Positions 25,595-34,225 of a stretch of DNA of 46,606 nt are shown piece by piece. Position 1 is the stretch's first letter; the number at the start of each line of letters is the position of its first letter. A program made the translations under genes and the position numbers. The notes below the pieces were generated by a model. That model saw only the letters and a list, made by a program, of their open reading frames with translations, did not search any database and had not been told where the DNA came from. Origin of the DNA: an uncultured Caryophanales bacterium (GTDB taxonomy: Bacteria > Bacillota_I > Bacilli_A > RF39 > UBA660); assembly GCA_947571655.1 (NCBI GenBank), contig CANOYR010000011.1, forward strand, positions 1 to 46,606. The letters are read 5' to 3'.

Positions 25595-25897
25595 TTACTT
25601 GATTGTTATATTTTTTGGATAACTTTCTGACAATTCTCTTAATAAAGAAATCATATTTTTCATTAATTTGATACAAATTTCATCTTGTTCTTTAACTTCG
25701 ATAATCATCTTGTCTTTTTCTTCTTTTATCGTTAGATACTTAGGATTAATTTCTCTAATTCCATTCACTGTAGTAATTATAATACTACTTACGCTACTAC
25801 AGACGATATCTTTTCCATAATCATCATAACCAGCATGGCCAGTAATTGTGATTTTTTTTAATGTTTCCTGTTCCCTTTCGATTTTTACTTTTATCAT
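25595..25897 (-). CDS. prp: Prp cysteine protease for L27 processing
   Basis: This is the ribosomal-processing protease, formerly the YsxB group. The 100-residue protein has the catalytic pair in GHAGYDDYGKDIVCSSVS, with His21 and Cys33. It cuts the N-terminus of L27, encoded just downstream. It starts five bases after rplU ends and is cotranscribed with both ribosomal protein genes, the standard arrangement. Confidence 0.94.
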   Translation of the reverse strand: MIKVKIEREQETLKKITITGHAGYDDYGKDIVCSSVSSIIITTVNGIREINPKYLTIKEEKDKMIIEVKEQDEICIKLMKNMISLLRELSESYPKNITIK

Positions 25898-25902
25898 TTC
25901 AA

Positions 25903-26205
25903 TTACCCATTAATTTTCTTAATTTCAACTTTTGTATAAGGTTGTCGATGTCCAAGGGTTCTTCTGTTACTTCTGTCTTTTGATTTATATTTGAAGACAC
26001 GAATTTTCTTATTTTTTCCTTGTTTTAAAACAACACCTTCAACACTTGCTTTATCGATGTAAGGATTTCCTACTTTACTATCAAGCATTAAAACCTCATT
26101 AAAAACAACTTTGTCCCCTTCATTTAAAGCTAATTTTTCAATAAAAATTACGCTTCCTTCAGAAACAAGATATTGTTTACCACCTGTTTTAATCACTGCG
26201 TTCAT
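25903..26205 (-). CDS. rplU: Ribosomal protein L21
   Basis: The start is ATG 26205 (MNAVIKTGGKQYLV), with AAAGGAGGT eight bases upstream; an ATG eleven codons earlier overlaps the leader. The 100-residue protein matches L21 throughout, ending in RRTLGHRQPYTKVEIKKI. It binds 23S rRNA in the large subunit. It opens the rplU-prp-rpmA operon, whose promoter and leader RNA lie at 26218-26341. Confidence 0.96.
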   Translation of the reverse strand: MNAVIKTGGKQYLVSEGSVIFIEKLALNEGDKVVFNEVLMLDSKVGNPYIDKASVEGVVLKQGKNKKIRVFKYKSKDRSNRRTLGHRQPYTKVEIKKING

Positions 26206-26217
26206 GAATATACCTCC

Positions 26218-26306
26218 TTTATTAGATTTCTGACTCACTCTTAAGGTAGTATTACTACTTTTCTAACCTTTTCAATGTGGTTTGATACCATGGAAGGCTT
26301 CAAACA
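26218..26306 (-). ncRNA. L21 leader-like 5' untranslated region
   Basis: About 90 bases between the promoter and the rplU ribosome binding site can form hairpins, for example around GTAGTAATACTAC and in the segment containing GAAGCCTTCC. The position and conserved-looking segments fit the L21 leader known from Bacillota, where the protein is thought to repress its own operon. I identify it by position and appearance, not by a model search. Confidence 0.6.
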
Positions 26307-26312
26307 TCTAAA

Positions 26313-26341
26313 ATGATACCATAGAGTTTCTGTAAAGTCAA
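26313..26341 (-). promoter_or_regulatory. Sigma-A promoter of the rplU operon
   Basis: TTGACT at 26336-26341 and TATCAT at 26313-26318 on the minus strand are 17 bases apart. They lie about 110 bases upstream of the L21 start. Confidence 0.8.
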
Positions 26342-26441
26342 TCACTTTTAAGGAAAATCCCTTTATAAAATAAGTAAATCATAGAAAAAGACGATTTATA
26401 AAAATCGACTTTTGACAATTCTTAACGACATCTATAATTAC

Positions 26442-27299
26442 TTATAATGTTTTACACTTTTCTTTGCATTTATTATAGAAACATCCACTATAAAATCTTC
26501 CTGCTTTTTCTGGATTAGATAACGCCTTATTGTTAGAATAAAATCTTGGATCTGTAATCGTATCGATGTTAGAAAAATTAATATTTGAATACTCAATTCC
26601 TTGGCTTAATAATTGATTTTTAATAGCCATTTCCATATCGATATGAAAATCCCCACAAGTATCTACAATTGCTCTACTCCAAACATTAAAGTTTTTTACC
26701 CATTTAGGAATTCCAAAATAAGTAAAATTTTCTTTATGTGCATAAGGTGCTACATAAACGGAAATTTCCTCCTTTTTGGCATCAGTTTCTTCCCGAATGG
26801 CATCAATCATTTGAGAAGGTAATTCACGATCAATATATTCCCCACCACAGTGTGCCATTGCTACTACCTTGTTTTTTGTATCTTCTACAAAGACAACAGG
26901 ACAGTCAGCAACTGGATAGGCAAGTACAATTTCTGGAAGTTCTGCTCCAATCATTAAAATATCGGAATAAATATCTAAATCGTAAAGATCTTCATACCCT
27001 TCTATCATCTCTTCTGTTATTCTAACATAATGTCCATCTGGGTATTTAGAATTATATTTTTCTAAAAGTTCTTGTTTTTCTTTTTCTGTTTTTCCCTCTA
27101 AATTAGGTCTAGATTTTTGAATAGGCGTTAAAATTCTTAAACCATTAAAACCATGCTCTTCTCCAAAAAGTATCCTTCTTTTTGTAAAATCCTGCTTGAT
27201 TTCTTCTTTTGTCATTCCTTCTTTATAGAATCTAGGTGCTGTATTCATATTCCCATCTAAAATCGTACTATAAAAATAGTTTAAATTAATATCTACCAT
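26442..27299 (-). CDS. YfiH/laccase-domain protein with an altered metal site
   Basis: The family (YfiH, YlmD, human LACC1) includes enzymes with purine nucleoside phosphorylase or deaminase activity that use a His-Cys-His zinc site. The 285-residue protein keeps the Cys in ADCPVVF and the second His in MAHCGG. The first His, normally in a QVHG motif, seems replaced in LTPIQKSRP. The end, TDPRFYSNNKALSNPEKAGR, fits the family tail. It is cotranscribed after the 27320-28711 gene. It is a divergent branch whose activity is uncertain. Confidence 0.7.
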   Translation of the reverse strand: MVDINLNYFYSTILDGNMNTAPRFYKEGMTKEEIKQDFTKRRILFGEEHGFNGLRILTPIQKSRPNLEGKTEKEKQELLEKYNSKYPDGHYVRITEEMIEGYEDLYDLDIYSDILMIGAELPEIVLAYPVADCPVVFVEDTKNKVVAMAHCGGEYIDRELPSQMIDAIREETDAKKEEISVYVAPYAHKENFTYFGIPKWVKNFNVWSRAIVDTCGDFHIDMEMAIKNQLLSQGIEYSNINFSNIDTITDPRFYSNNKALSNPEKAGRFYSGCFYNKCKEKCKTL

Positions 27300-27319
27300 A
27301 GTTTTTCCTCCAAAATCAA

Positions 27320-28711
27320 TTATTTATAGACTTTCTGACTATTTTCAGTTACTTCTTGAACTTTTTCTACTGTTTCAAAAAAATCTATTGCATCTTCTGC
27401 ATACCAATGATAATTCAATTCTTCTAAAATTTCTCTTTCTATGTCATCCGTAATTTCTTCTGTTTTATAAAGCATATCATTAATTTGATTATAATGACCA
27501 AAAATTACTTGTTTAATTAGAAATTCAATTGGGTCATAGGATTTTGGTCCATAAAGACCATAATGTTGAGATTGGTACTTCAATTCAATTAATAAGTACT
27601 TATATAGTTCTTCTTGATTTTCTGGTAACACTGGAAGATTCGATACAACTTTTCCATCTTCGATACGATAAAAAACTGTTTGCTTATCTGATACTACTCC
27701 TAATTTTAGATTGACTGCTTCTTGTATAGTAAAATAATTATATCCCTCTTTACCTAGATTTTCTTTTCTTTCTTCTCCATTTCCATAGTCTCCATGAATT
27801 ACTTCATCTACTATTTTGGAGCCACTTCCAATTAGAGCACAATATCTTTTCGTATTCGTATTTTCATCTAATAATCCATGTGCAATATAATCCCCTTGAT
27901 TGGCAACCATTTCTCTCATTAATGGATTATACATATATTGGATAATAACACTATCTGCATACTCTTTGATATCTTCTATCAGGTTTTCCGATTCATCTAC
28001 GAAATGATATTTTTCATTCATAGCTCTTAAAGTCTCATCGCTTAAATATTTTAAATTCATTTTCGTATAATATGCCGCTGCTGCTTTTTCTTTAAATTCC
28101 TTTACAACTTCATTTAATTCTTCTTCTGATGCTTCTAGATGACTCTCTTGATATTCTTTCTTATATCCATATACAAGAAAGTCCTCTACTGTTGTATCAA
28201 TATGATATTCTGTTGCAAAGGTCGTATTTTCTTCACTATCCATCTTTTCTGCATACTCTTTAATTCTTTTTTCTGCTTCTTGAAGATTGTTTGGATTAAA
28301 GCGGAAGGTATTAATTTTTGTAGTAATTTCATAGAAGTCTAGCACTTCCTTTACATAGTCTTCCACATCTTCTTCCGTAATTTCTGATACATACTCTGCG
28401 ATTTTTTTATATTTAGGAGATTTTTCTAGTAGTTCTTCTACTTCTTCCTCTACTGTTTTTTCTTCTTCTGTTTCACTAGAATCTTCCTTAAGACTTTCTA
28501 GATACTCATGGTGTTGCATTATCACTTTCTCTAAATCTTCAAGATTGTTCTTGATTTCATCTATGTTATCTTCGATTCTACCTAAATCCATAACCATTTC
28601 TGTGCAACTTTGGTTGAATGTGTCATTATAATGATTAAATGCTCTTACACCAAGTAAAATACCACCAAGCGCTGTTGCAGTAACCGCCACTTTTAAATTT
28701 TTAATTTTCAT
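27320..28711 (-). CDS. Unknown membrane-anchored coiled-coil protein
   Basis: The start is ATG 28711 (MKIKNLKVAV), with AAAGGCGGGGG upstream. One N-terminal membrane segment is followed by a coiled coil (residues 40-75) and an acidic linker rich in Glu. The rest is a helical, acidic domain of about 360 residues with no motif I recognise. The bulk probably lies outside the cell, since the membrane segment looks like a signal anchor. A good promoter (TTGAAA and TATAAT, 17 apart) lies at 28738-28766, and the YfiH-like gene follows 20 bases later. Confidence 0.6.
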   Translation of the reverse strand: MKIKNLKVAVTATALGGILLGVRAFNHYNDTFNQSCTEMVMDLGRIEDNIDEIKNNLEDLEKVIMQHHEYLESLKEDSSETEEEKTVEEEVEELLEKSPKYKKIAEYVSEITEEDVEDYVKEVLDFYEITTKINTFRFNPNNLQEAEKRIKEYAEKMDSEENTTFATEYHIDTTVEDFLVYGYKKEYQESHLEASEEELNEVVKEFKEKAAAAYYTKMNLKYLSDETLRAMNEKYHFVDESENLIEDIKEYADSVIIQYMYNPLMREMVANQGDYIAHGLLDENTNTKRYCALIGSGSKIVDEVIHGDYGNGEERKENLGKEGYNYFTIQEAVNLKLGVVSDKQTVFYRIEDGKVVSNLPVLPENQEELYKYLLIELKYQSQHYGLYGPKSYDPIEFLIKQVIFGHYNQINDMLYKTEEITDDIEREILEELNYHWYAEDAIDFFETVEKVQEVTENSQKVYK

Positions 28712-28737
28712 CGAACCCCCGCCTTTCAACGTGTCTT

Positions 28738-28766
28738 ATTATAACACAAAAAAGTAATATTTTCAA
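28738..28766 (-). promoter_or_regulatory. Sigma-A promoter of the 27320-28711 gene
   Basis: TTGAAA at 28761-28766 and TATAAT at 28738-28743 on the minus strand, with a spacer of 17 bases. Confidence 0.8.
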
Positions 28767-28795
28767 GGAATTCTAAAGGAAATCTAAGTACTTTC

Positions 28796-30412
28796 CTACG
28801 ATATCATATTAATAAATTGATTTAAACTTGTTTTCTTATAAATCACATAACGAGGAATATAATAATTTGATACACTTTTCGTGGCTTTTTTATTTCCTCC
28901 CGCAAAAGCAAGAGGGATTCCAACTTCTTTGATGGCGGATTCTAGAGTTTTACTCGTCTGGTAAAATGGATAACAGAAAGCAAGTTTTCCAACCCCTTTT
29001 GAAAGAGACAAATTAAGGTCAGCAACGATTTCTTCTTTCGATAATAATAACGGTTTATAACCACAATTCGATTCCTTACAATAATTGTTATGATGAAGTT
29101 CATCTCCATGAGAATAAATTTCTAAGTATGGTGTTTTCTGATATTTTGAAATATCCCACCATCCAGTAATTAAGAATAAACTCGCATGCATTTGATACTC
29201 TTCTAAAATGGCCGGTAAATGCGTATCAGTTCCCATCGCCCCGTCATCGACTGTTAATAAAACAGACTTTTCAGGAATCACCAGATTTCCCATTTTCCAA
29301 TCATAAAATTCTTGCATTGTTAATGTTTTATAACCATTGTCCTTTAGATAACTTAGTTGCTTCCTAAAATTTTCAGTTGATATGCAAATACTCTCTGTAC
29401 AAGCCTCTGTATTCGCATCATAAAAGAAATGATAATTTAACACTGCTACAGATTCTTCGTTTGTTTTTGGTTGTTCCACCTTTTTAGGAACTCCAGAAAG
29501 CATTTCCTCTATTCTTTCTTTTGTCGTAGTATTGGAAATTAGATAATGATAGTGGGTCGAATCTCCTATTTTAATTTGCTGATCTCCTTCATGGAAATAA
29601 TAAGGTTCTAAATTTGTTTCCATAGAAAAGGCATATTTGTCTAGGAGATCTTTCCATTTTTCTTTTTGAGATTCATTTCCAATGAAAAATATCTTTTTTT
29701 CTGATAAACTACCTATTCCATTTACCCAATTAGAAAACTCTGTTTTTGTAAGAGAAGTATATCCTTTTTCTTTTAAAATTTCCATTACTTCTTCTATTTT
29801 TTCTTTCGATATATCTTCTGTAAACTGAAAAACACTTAATTTTTGTAGAAGTGTGGTTGTTTCCTTATCTTCTAAAGTAAAATGACCTTTTATAGAATAG
29901 ATTTCTCCTAAAAATGAAACGTAGTAATCTTCATTCACTGTCAATAATACGTCAAATACTAAAGATTCTGGTAAAGAAAGTACAAGTGAATCTTCTTTAT
30001 ATAGCTCTGTTTTTTCAGTTGTTAATTTTTTAGTAGCAATAAAGTTTCTTAAAGATGTGTCCTCTATATGAGAAATTTTTTCTAAATTTTTGTAATCAAT
30101 ATAGTAATTTAAATCTTTTATTTTGAAGTAAATATCTTCAAAGGTGTTAATTTTTGTTTTTTCTAATGGTAGAAAGATTCCTGTTTCTACAAATCCTACT
30201 TCTTGGTATCCATTTTGCTTCTTTTGATAGATTTTCTTTTTGGAAGAGGTCCGAACTTCTTCGGAAAAAGAGTTTTTTATTTCAGAAAGTATTTTCTCTT
30301 GTTCCTTTTGTTTTTCTTTTAATTCTATTTGATGTCTTATAGCAATTCCAGCAAAACAGAACACCATCATAAAAAATAAAACAATAGGAACGATTACTTT
30401 TTTCCTTTTCAA
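28796..30412 (-). CDS. Membrane-anchored polysaccharide deacetylase (NodB family)
   Basis: The start is TTG 30412, because AGGTG lies six bases upstream and the transcript should begin near 30423. One membrane anchor is followed by a long extracellular region and a C-terminal NodB domain (from about residue 325). The catalytic signs are LTVDDGA (Asp-Asp pair), SHGDELHH (metal histidines) and LAFCYPF. It would remove acetyl groups from a cell-wall or surface sugar polymer, for example peptidoglycan or poly-N-acetylglucosamine. The promoter holds a Spo0A-type box and a perfect palindrome, so expression may be tied to sporulation. Confidence 0.82.
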   Translation of the reverse strand: MKRKKVIVPIVLFFMMVFCFAGIAIRHQIELKEKQKEQEKILSEIKNSFSEEVRTSSKKKIYQKKQNGYQEVGFVETGIFLPLEKTKINTFEDIYFKIKDLNYYIDYKNLEKISHIEDTSLRNFIATKKLTTEKTELYKEDSLVLSLPESLVFDVLLTVNEDYYVSFLGEIYSIKGHFTLEDKETTTLLQKLSVFQFTEDISKEKIEEVMEILKEKGYTSLTKTEFSNWVNGIGSLSEKKIFFIGNESQKEKWKDLLDKYAFSMETNLEPYYFHEGDQQIKIGDSTHYHYLISNTTTKERIEEMLSGVPKKVEQPKTNEESVAVLNYHFFYDANTEACTESICISTENFRKQLSYLKDNGYKTLTMQEFYDWKMGNLVIPEKSVLLTVDDGAMGTDTHLPAILEEYQMHASLFLITGWWDISKYQKTPYLEIYSHGDELHHNNYCKESNCGYKPLLLSKEEIVADLNLSLSKGVGKLAFCYPFYQTSKTLESAIKEVGIPLAFAGGNKKATKSVSNYYIPRYVIYKKTSLNQFINMIS

Positions 30413-30429
30413 AAGTATCACCTGTCTTT

Positions 30430-30473
30430 ACTATAACATAAGTATACTTATTTACAATAGGGATTTTGTCGAA
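30430..30473 (-). promoter_or_regulatory. Deacetylase promoter with a palindrome and a Spo0A-type box
   Basis: TATAGT (30430-30435) and TTGTAA (30452-30457) form a minus-strand promoter with a 16-base spacer. ATAAGTATACTTAT, a perfect 14-base palindrome at 30438-30451, fills most of that spacer. TGTCGAA lies on the plus strand at 30467-30473, ten bases upstream of the -35 box. Confidence 0.55.
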
Positions 30474-30483
30474 CTATTTAAAA

Positions 30484-31200
30484 TTAGCGAATATAACGTG
30501 CTTTTTCAATTAGATATTGTTCTACTGTTTCATAGTTTCCACGATTTAATTGCTTTTCTAAATATGGTATAATTGAATTAGAGCCTATTTCTTTATTTAT
30601 TTTTTTCATAATTAGTTCATTTTTTCTTTTTCTAATTTCATTACATTGATTCATATCTTGAATTAAAATTTGTTTTGTTAATGCTTCAATTGCTCTTTGA
30701 TTGTATCTTAAATATTGTTCTATTGTAAAGGCAGAATTACTCTGATATTTTCCAGGATCAACAATCATCATTTTTTCTTTGTCCTCATCATATACATAAT
30801 TATGAAAACCTACATCTGCCATTAAAATATAATTAGTAGCGAGAAATTTGGATTCATTACTCCATATTTTTAAATTTTGAATAAATGATTTCCCATCCAT
30901 TTTTGTCGCACCATAAGGTCTTTTTTTTCTTCGATTAATTTTTTTAACTACATATCCTGCATAAGTAAAGTTATCATTATTTTGATATATCAAATAAATT
31001 GGTAAATTAATTTGATGAGTATTTAATGTAGATAACAGGGCATGATACTCATATTTTTCTTGATGAAGACGTAAATCTTCCTCATAATAGATTTTATAAA
31101 GTGTTTCTTCACGTTTGTATAACTTTCCCTCAGAACCAAAAGAAAATGGCTTTTCATCTTCTTCAATCCTAATAACTTTTCCATTTACAAAGTACTCCAT
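30484..31200 (-). CDS. Divergent protein-kinase-like protein
   Basis: No family was recognised with certainty, but a kinase-like fold is suggested. FSFGSEGKLYK resembles a glycine-rich loop, the Lys in TLYKIYYEE may be the ATP lysine, and ADVGFHNYVY then VDPGKY imitate the catalytic Asp-Asn loop and the DFG motif. Active protein kinases have HxDxxxxN and DFG in similar order. The C-terminal 70 residues are helical and basic. Its target is unknown. It is placed between the RNase J-like gene and the deacetylase gene, with its own short spacers. Confidence 0.5.
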   Translation of the reverse strand: MEYFVNGKVIRIEEDEKPFSFGSEGKLYKREETLYKIYYEEDLRLHQEKYEYHALLSTLNTHQINLPIYLIYQNNDNFTYAGYVVKKINRRKKRPYGATKMDGKSFIQNLKIWSNESKFLATNYILMADVGFHNYVYDEDKEKMMIVDPGKYQSNSAFTIEQYLRYNQRAIEALTKQILIQDMNQCNEIRKRKNELIMKKINKEIGSNSIIPYLEKQLNRGNYETVEQYLIEKARYIR

Positions 31201-31257
31201 AGAATCCCCTCTTTTTATAGACTTTCCATAGCATACTATAATTTCTATGATTTTTCA

Positions 31258-31288
31258 AGAAAAAAGAAACGATTCATTCGTTTCTTTT
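31258..31288 (-). terminator. Terminator of the RNase J-like gene, overlapping its stop
   Basis: AAAGAAACGA and TCGTTTCTTT form a ten-base-pair stem, with T residues after it on the minus strand. The stop codon at 31287-31289 overlaps the outer stem. Confidence 0.8.
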
Positions 31289-32942
31289 ACACTTCTTGAA
31301 TTACTGTAATAATCATTGGTTTACATTCCGTTTCTTTGTAAAAATATTTTCCTAAAGTTTCACGAACTTCGTTTTTTATTTTTGTATAATCTACACGATG
31401 TTGCTCAAAATTGATATTTCTTTCAATGATTTCCAATGAACGATTTTTTGATTCTTCTATCACATCTTGATGCTCTTTTGCATAGATAAATCCTCTTGTT
31501 AAAATTTCTGGTCCTGCTAAAATTTTCTTAGTTGCTCTATTTAGAGTTGCACTGATGATGACAATTCCATTTTCTCCAAGCATTTCTCTATCTTTTAAAA
31601 CTAATTCTCCAATATCTCCATTACTTTTTCCATCGATTAGGATTTCTCCCACTGTTATTTTTTCTTTGTTATCAATTAAAACACCATTTTCAAATTCTAC
31701 AATATCTCCATTTTGTTTTAATAAAATGTTTTCTTTTGGAATTCCAAGTTCTTCCGCAATTGTTGCATTCATATATTGATGACGGTATTCTCCCTTAACA
31801 GGAAAGTAATATTTAGGATTCATTAGGTTAATCATTAACATTAAATCCTCTCTTGAAGCATGATGTAGCAAATGCTTTTTACTAGATAAGCATACAACAT
31901 TAATATTTGCCCTTGCAATATCATCCATAACTATTGCCAGTCTTTTTTCAATTCCTTCATAGCTAGGTTCTGTGATAAAAATTGTATCGGTTTCACGAAG
32001 TTTGATATATTTATCAAAGCCTTTCACCACTCTTTCTAAATTAGCAAATGGCTTTTCTTTCTCATCAGAAATTAATACGATAACTCCCTTATCATTAAGA
32101 TTTGATAAATCACCAATTCGATTGATATCAATTGTTAAATAGTTCATTTCAATTGATTTGTGAATTAAATCTTGAAGACGTTTTCCCATCACGACAATTT
32201 TTCTTTTGGTTTTCATAACCTCATTAAATATCTCTTGAACACGATAAATATGAGCTGGTAGAATCGTTGCGATAATTCTATTTTCGTTATGATTAAATAC
32301 TTCTCGAATCACGCCACGAACACGGTTATTTGGCGAGGTATGACCTGCTTTTTCTGCATAAAAAGACTCACAAAGAAGGCATAGAACTCCTTGCTTTCCA
32401 ACATAGGCAAGTTTTCCTATATCTGTTTTATAATGTCCCATCATAGTAGAATCAAAAACAAAGTCTCCTGTATAACAAATCGCACCATCTTTCGTATATA
32501 AAACATAACATACAGCATCTGGAATAGAATGAGTCACACTAATTGGAAATAATGATAAATCTTTTCCAAATTCTAATTTGGAATGGGGTCTTATTTCCCT
32601 TAATTTTGCATTTTCAACTCCTGCTTCTAATAAATCACGTTTTATAATTTCCATTGTATATTTGGTTGCATAAACTGGAACATTTGGAAGTGATAATAAC
32701 ACATCACTAATTCCTCCCATATTACTTTCATGCCCATGTGTTATAAAAATTCCCTCAATATTTTTTTCGTTTTCTTTTAAGTAATCAATATTAGGAACAA
32801 TATAGTCTACTCCTAACATTTTATTATTATCGTATTTTAATCCCGCATCGAAAACAAAAATATGCTTGTCCACATTGACTACATACATATTTTTCCCGTT
32901 TTCATTTAAACCACCTAAACTAAATATTTTAATTTTACTCAA
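31287..32942 (-). CDS. RNase J-like protein with a degenerate active site (J2-like)
   Basis: The start is TTG 32942 (MSKIKIFSLGGLNENGKN), with AAAGGAG 11 bases upstream, and this N-terminus fits the family. Overall it aligns with RNase J, a metallo-beta-lactamase/beta-CASP enzyme of RNA decay. The usual HGHEDH metal motif is HGHESN (about residue 70), and the C-terminal PVHGE is PVKGE. The GSQGE-type motif is also lost (SDEKEKPF), while THSIPD and YTGD remain. These losses suggest a weak or inactive subunit, like RNase J2 in other Bacillota, which works with an active J1. No J1 gene is in the window. Confidence 0.78.
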   Translation of the reverse strand: MSKIKIFSLGGLNENGKNMYVVNVDKHIFVFDAGLKYDNNKMLGVDYIVPNIDYLKENEKNIEGIFITHGHESNMGGISDVLLSLPNVPVYATKYTMEIIKRDLLEAGVENAKLREIRPHSKLEFGKDLSLFPISVTHSIPDAVCYVLYTKDGAICYTGDFVFDSTMMGHYKTDIGKLAYVGKQGVLCLLCESFYAEKAGHTSPNNRVRGVIREVFNHNENRIIATILPAHIYRVQEIFNEVMKTKRKIVVMGKRLQDLIHKSIEMNYLTIDINRIGDLSNLNDKGVIVLISDEKEKPFANLERVVKGFDKYIKLRETDTIFITEPSYEGIEKRLAIVMDDIARANINVVCLSSKKHLLHHASREDLMLMINLMNPKYYFPVKGEYRHQYMNATIAEELGIPKENILLKQNGDIVEFENGVLIDNKEKITVGEILIDGKSNGDIGELVLKDREMLGENGIVIISATLNRATKKILAGPEILTRGFIYAKEHQDVIEESKNRSLEIIERNINFEQHRVDYTKIKNEVRETLGKYFYKETECKPMIITVIQEV

Positions 32943-33417
32943 GGTGCTCTTCACTCCTTTCTTTTTTTATTTTTTTTAATTGATAATGATTAAAATTCAT
33001 TGACTCTAAATATTTTTCCTTTTTTTGAAAATAGCAATTTCCTATTTCTTCTAATCGATTAGAATCAGAAATTTTCTTTAAGGATTCTATATAATCAATC
33101 ATGTTAATTATATATTTTACTTCTAAGTATATATTTTCTTGAATACAAAAAAATTCATCTTGAAAGTCAGTTACAGGAAAAAAAACAGAATATTTTTCTA
33201 AAAAAACTATTTGTTTTAAAAGATCTTCTAAATCCTTTTCACTGAATGTGATTGCTTCTTGTAAATGATAGAAATCCTCATCTAAATTTGGATCTTTTAA
33301 AATCCATTTATTTGTTAAAATCATTCTAACTACGTATTCTTTTAGCATTTGAAATAAAAAAATTGATGATGTTACTTTTATTTTTAAGTCTGTAAATGAA
33401 TCAAAAGATTGCCTCAT
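32935..33417 (-). CDS. Unknown 160-residue helical protein between the RNase genes
   Basis: The protein is predicted to be mostly helical and charged, with no membrane segment and no known motif. It lies between the RNase III gene (48 bases upstream) and the RNase J-like gene, which it overlaps by eight bases. The overlap implies coupled translation with the RNase J-like protein. A role in RNA turnover is possible from context only. Confidence 0.6.
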   Translation of the reverse strand: MRQSFDSFTDLKIKVTSSIFLFQMLKEYVVRMILTNKWILKDPNLDEDFYHLQEAITFSEKDLEDLLKQIVFLEKYSVFFPVTDFQDEFFCIQENIYLEVKYIINMIDYIESLKKISDSNRLEEIGNCYFQKKEKYLESMNFNHYQLKKIKKERSEEHLE

Positions 33418-33464
33418 TTTAAAATCCCCCGAAATACTTTTCTATTATAACCCATAATTTTATT

Positions 33465-34136
33465 TTAATCAATTGTTGCTAGTTTTTCTAGAGCATTTTT
33501 TGCTGCTTCTTGTTCTGCTTCTTTTTTACTATGAGCACTACCGATCCCATAAATAATACCATCTACACTTACTTCTACAGTAAATTGTTTGTTATGAGCT
33601 GGTCCTTCTTCTTTTATCGTTTCGTATTTTAATCCTCGTTGTTCTGTTTGAATATATTCTTGAAGTGAGCTTTTGTAGTCATTAAAAAATACAATTTCTG
33701 GGTTTTCTATGTAAGGCACAATAATTTTTAGAATGGTTTTTCGAACTGTTTCATATCCTAAATCTAGATAAATAGCTCCCATAAAGGCCTCAAAGATATC
33801 GGCTAAGATTACTTTTTTAAAGCGTCCTCCTTCTTGTTCTTCTCCATGTCCTACCTTAATATAATTACTAAATTGTAAGTCAGAAGCATAAGTAAAGCAA
33901 GCATTTTCACAAACATAGCTTGCTCTAATCTTGGTCATATCTCCTTCTTTCATATTTTTATGTTTATAAAGATAATCACTGATTACTAACTCTAAAACAG
34001 CATCTCCTAAGAACTCTAAACGTTCATAATCATTTTTTAAATGATTTTCATGAACATAGGAAGAATGTGAAAAAGCAAGTTGATAAAGTTTTTTATTTTT
34101 TGGTTCAATTTCTAATTTTTTAAATAATTTTTCCAT
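33465..34136 (-). CDS. rnc: Ribonuclease III
   Basis: RNase III cuts double-stranded RNA in rRNA precursors and some mRNAs. The 223-residue protein has the signature YERLEFLGDAVLELVISDYL at residues 39-58, the acidic ADIFEAFMGAIYLD region with the second metal ligands, and a double-stranded RNA binding domain from about 152 (SSLQEYIQ, then GIGSAHSKKEAEQEAAKNAL). All catalytic residues are present. It heads a run of three genes with RNase J-like at the end. Confidence 0.95.
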   Translation of the reverse strand: MEKLFKKLEIEPKNKKLYQLAFSHSSYVHENHLKNDYERLEFLGDAVLELVISDYLYKHKNMKEGDMTKIRASYVCENACFTYASDLQFSNYIKVGHGEEQEGGRFKKVILADIFEAFMGAIYLDLGYETVRKTILKIIVPYIENPEIVFFNDYKSSLQEYIQTEQRGLKYETIKEEGPAHNKQFTVEVSVDGIIYGIGSAHSKKEAEQEAAKNALEKLATID

Positions 34137-34225
34137 TGTTTTCCTCTATTTCATAGTTTTTTTATTTGTCGATTCTAAATCTATAAATATGGTACTACAA
34201 AATAATTAATTTATCAAGAAGAGAA

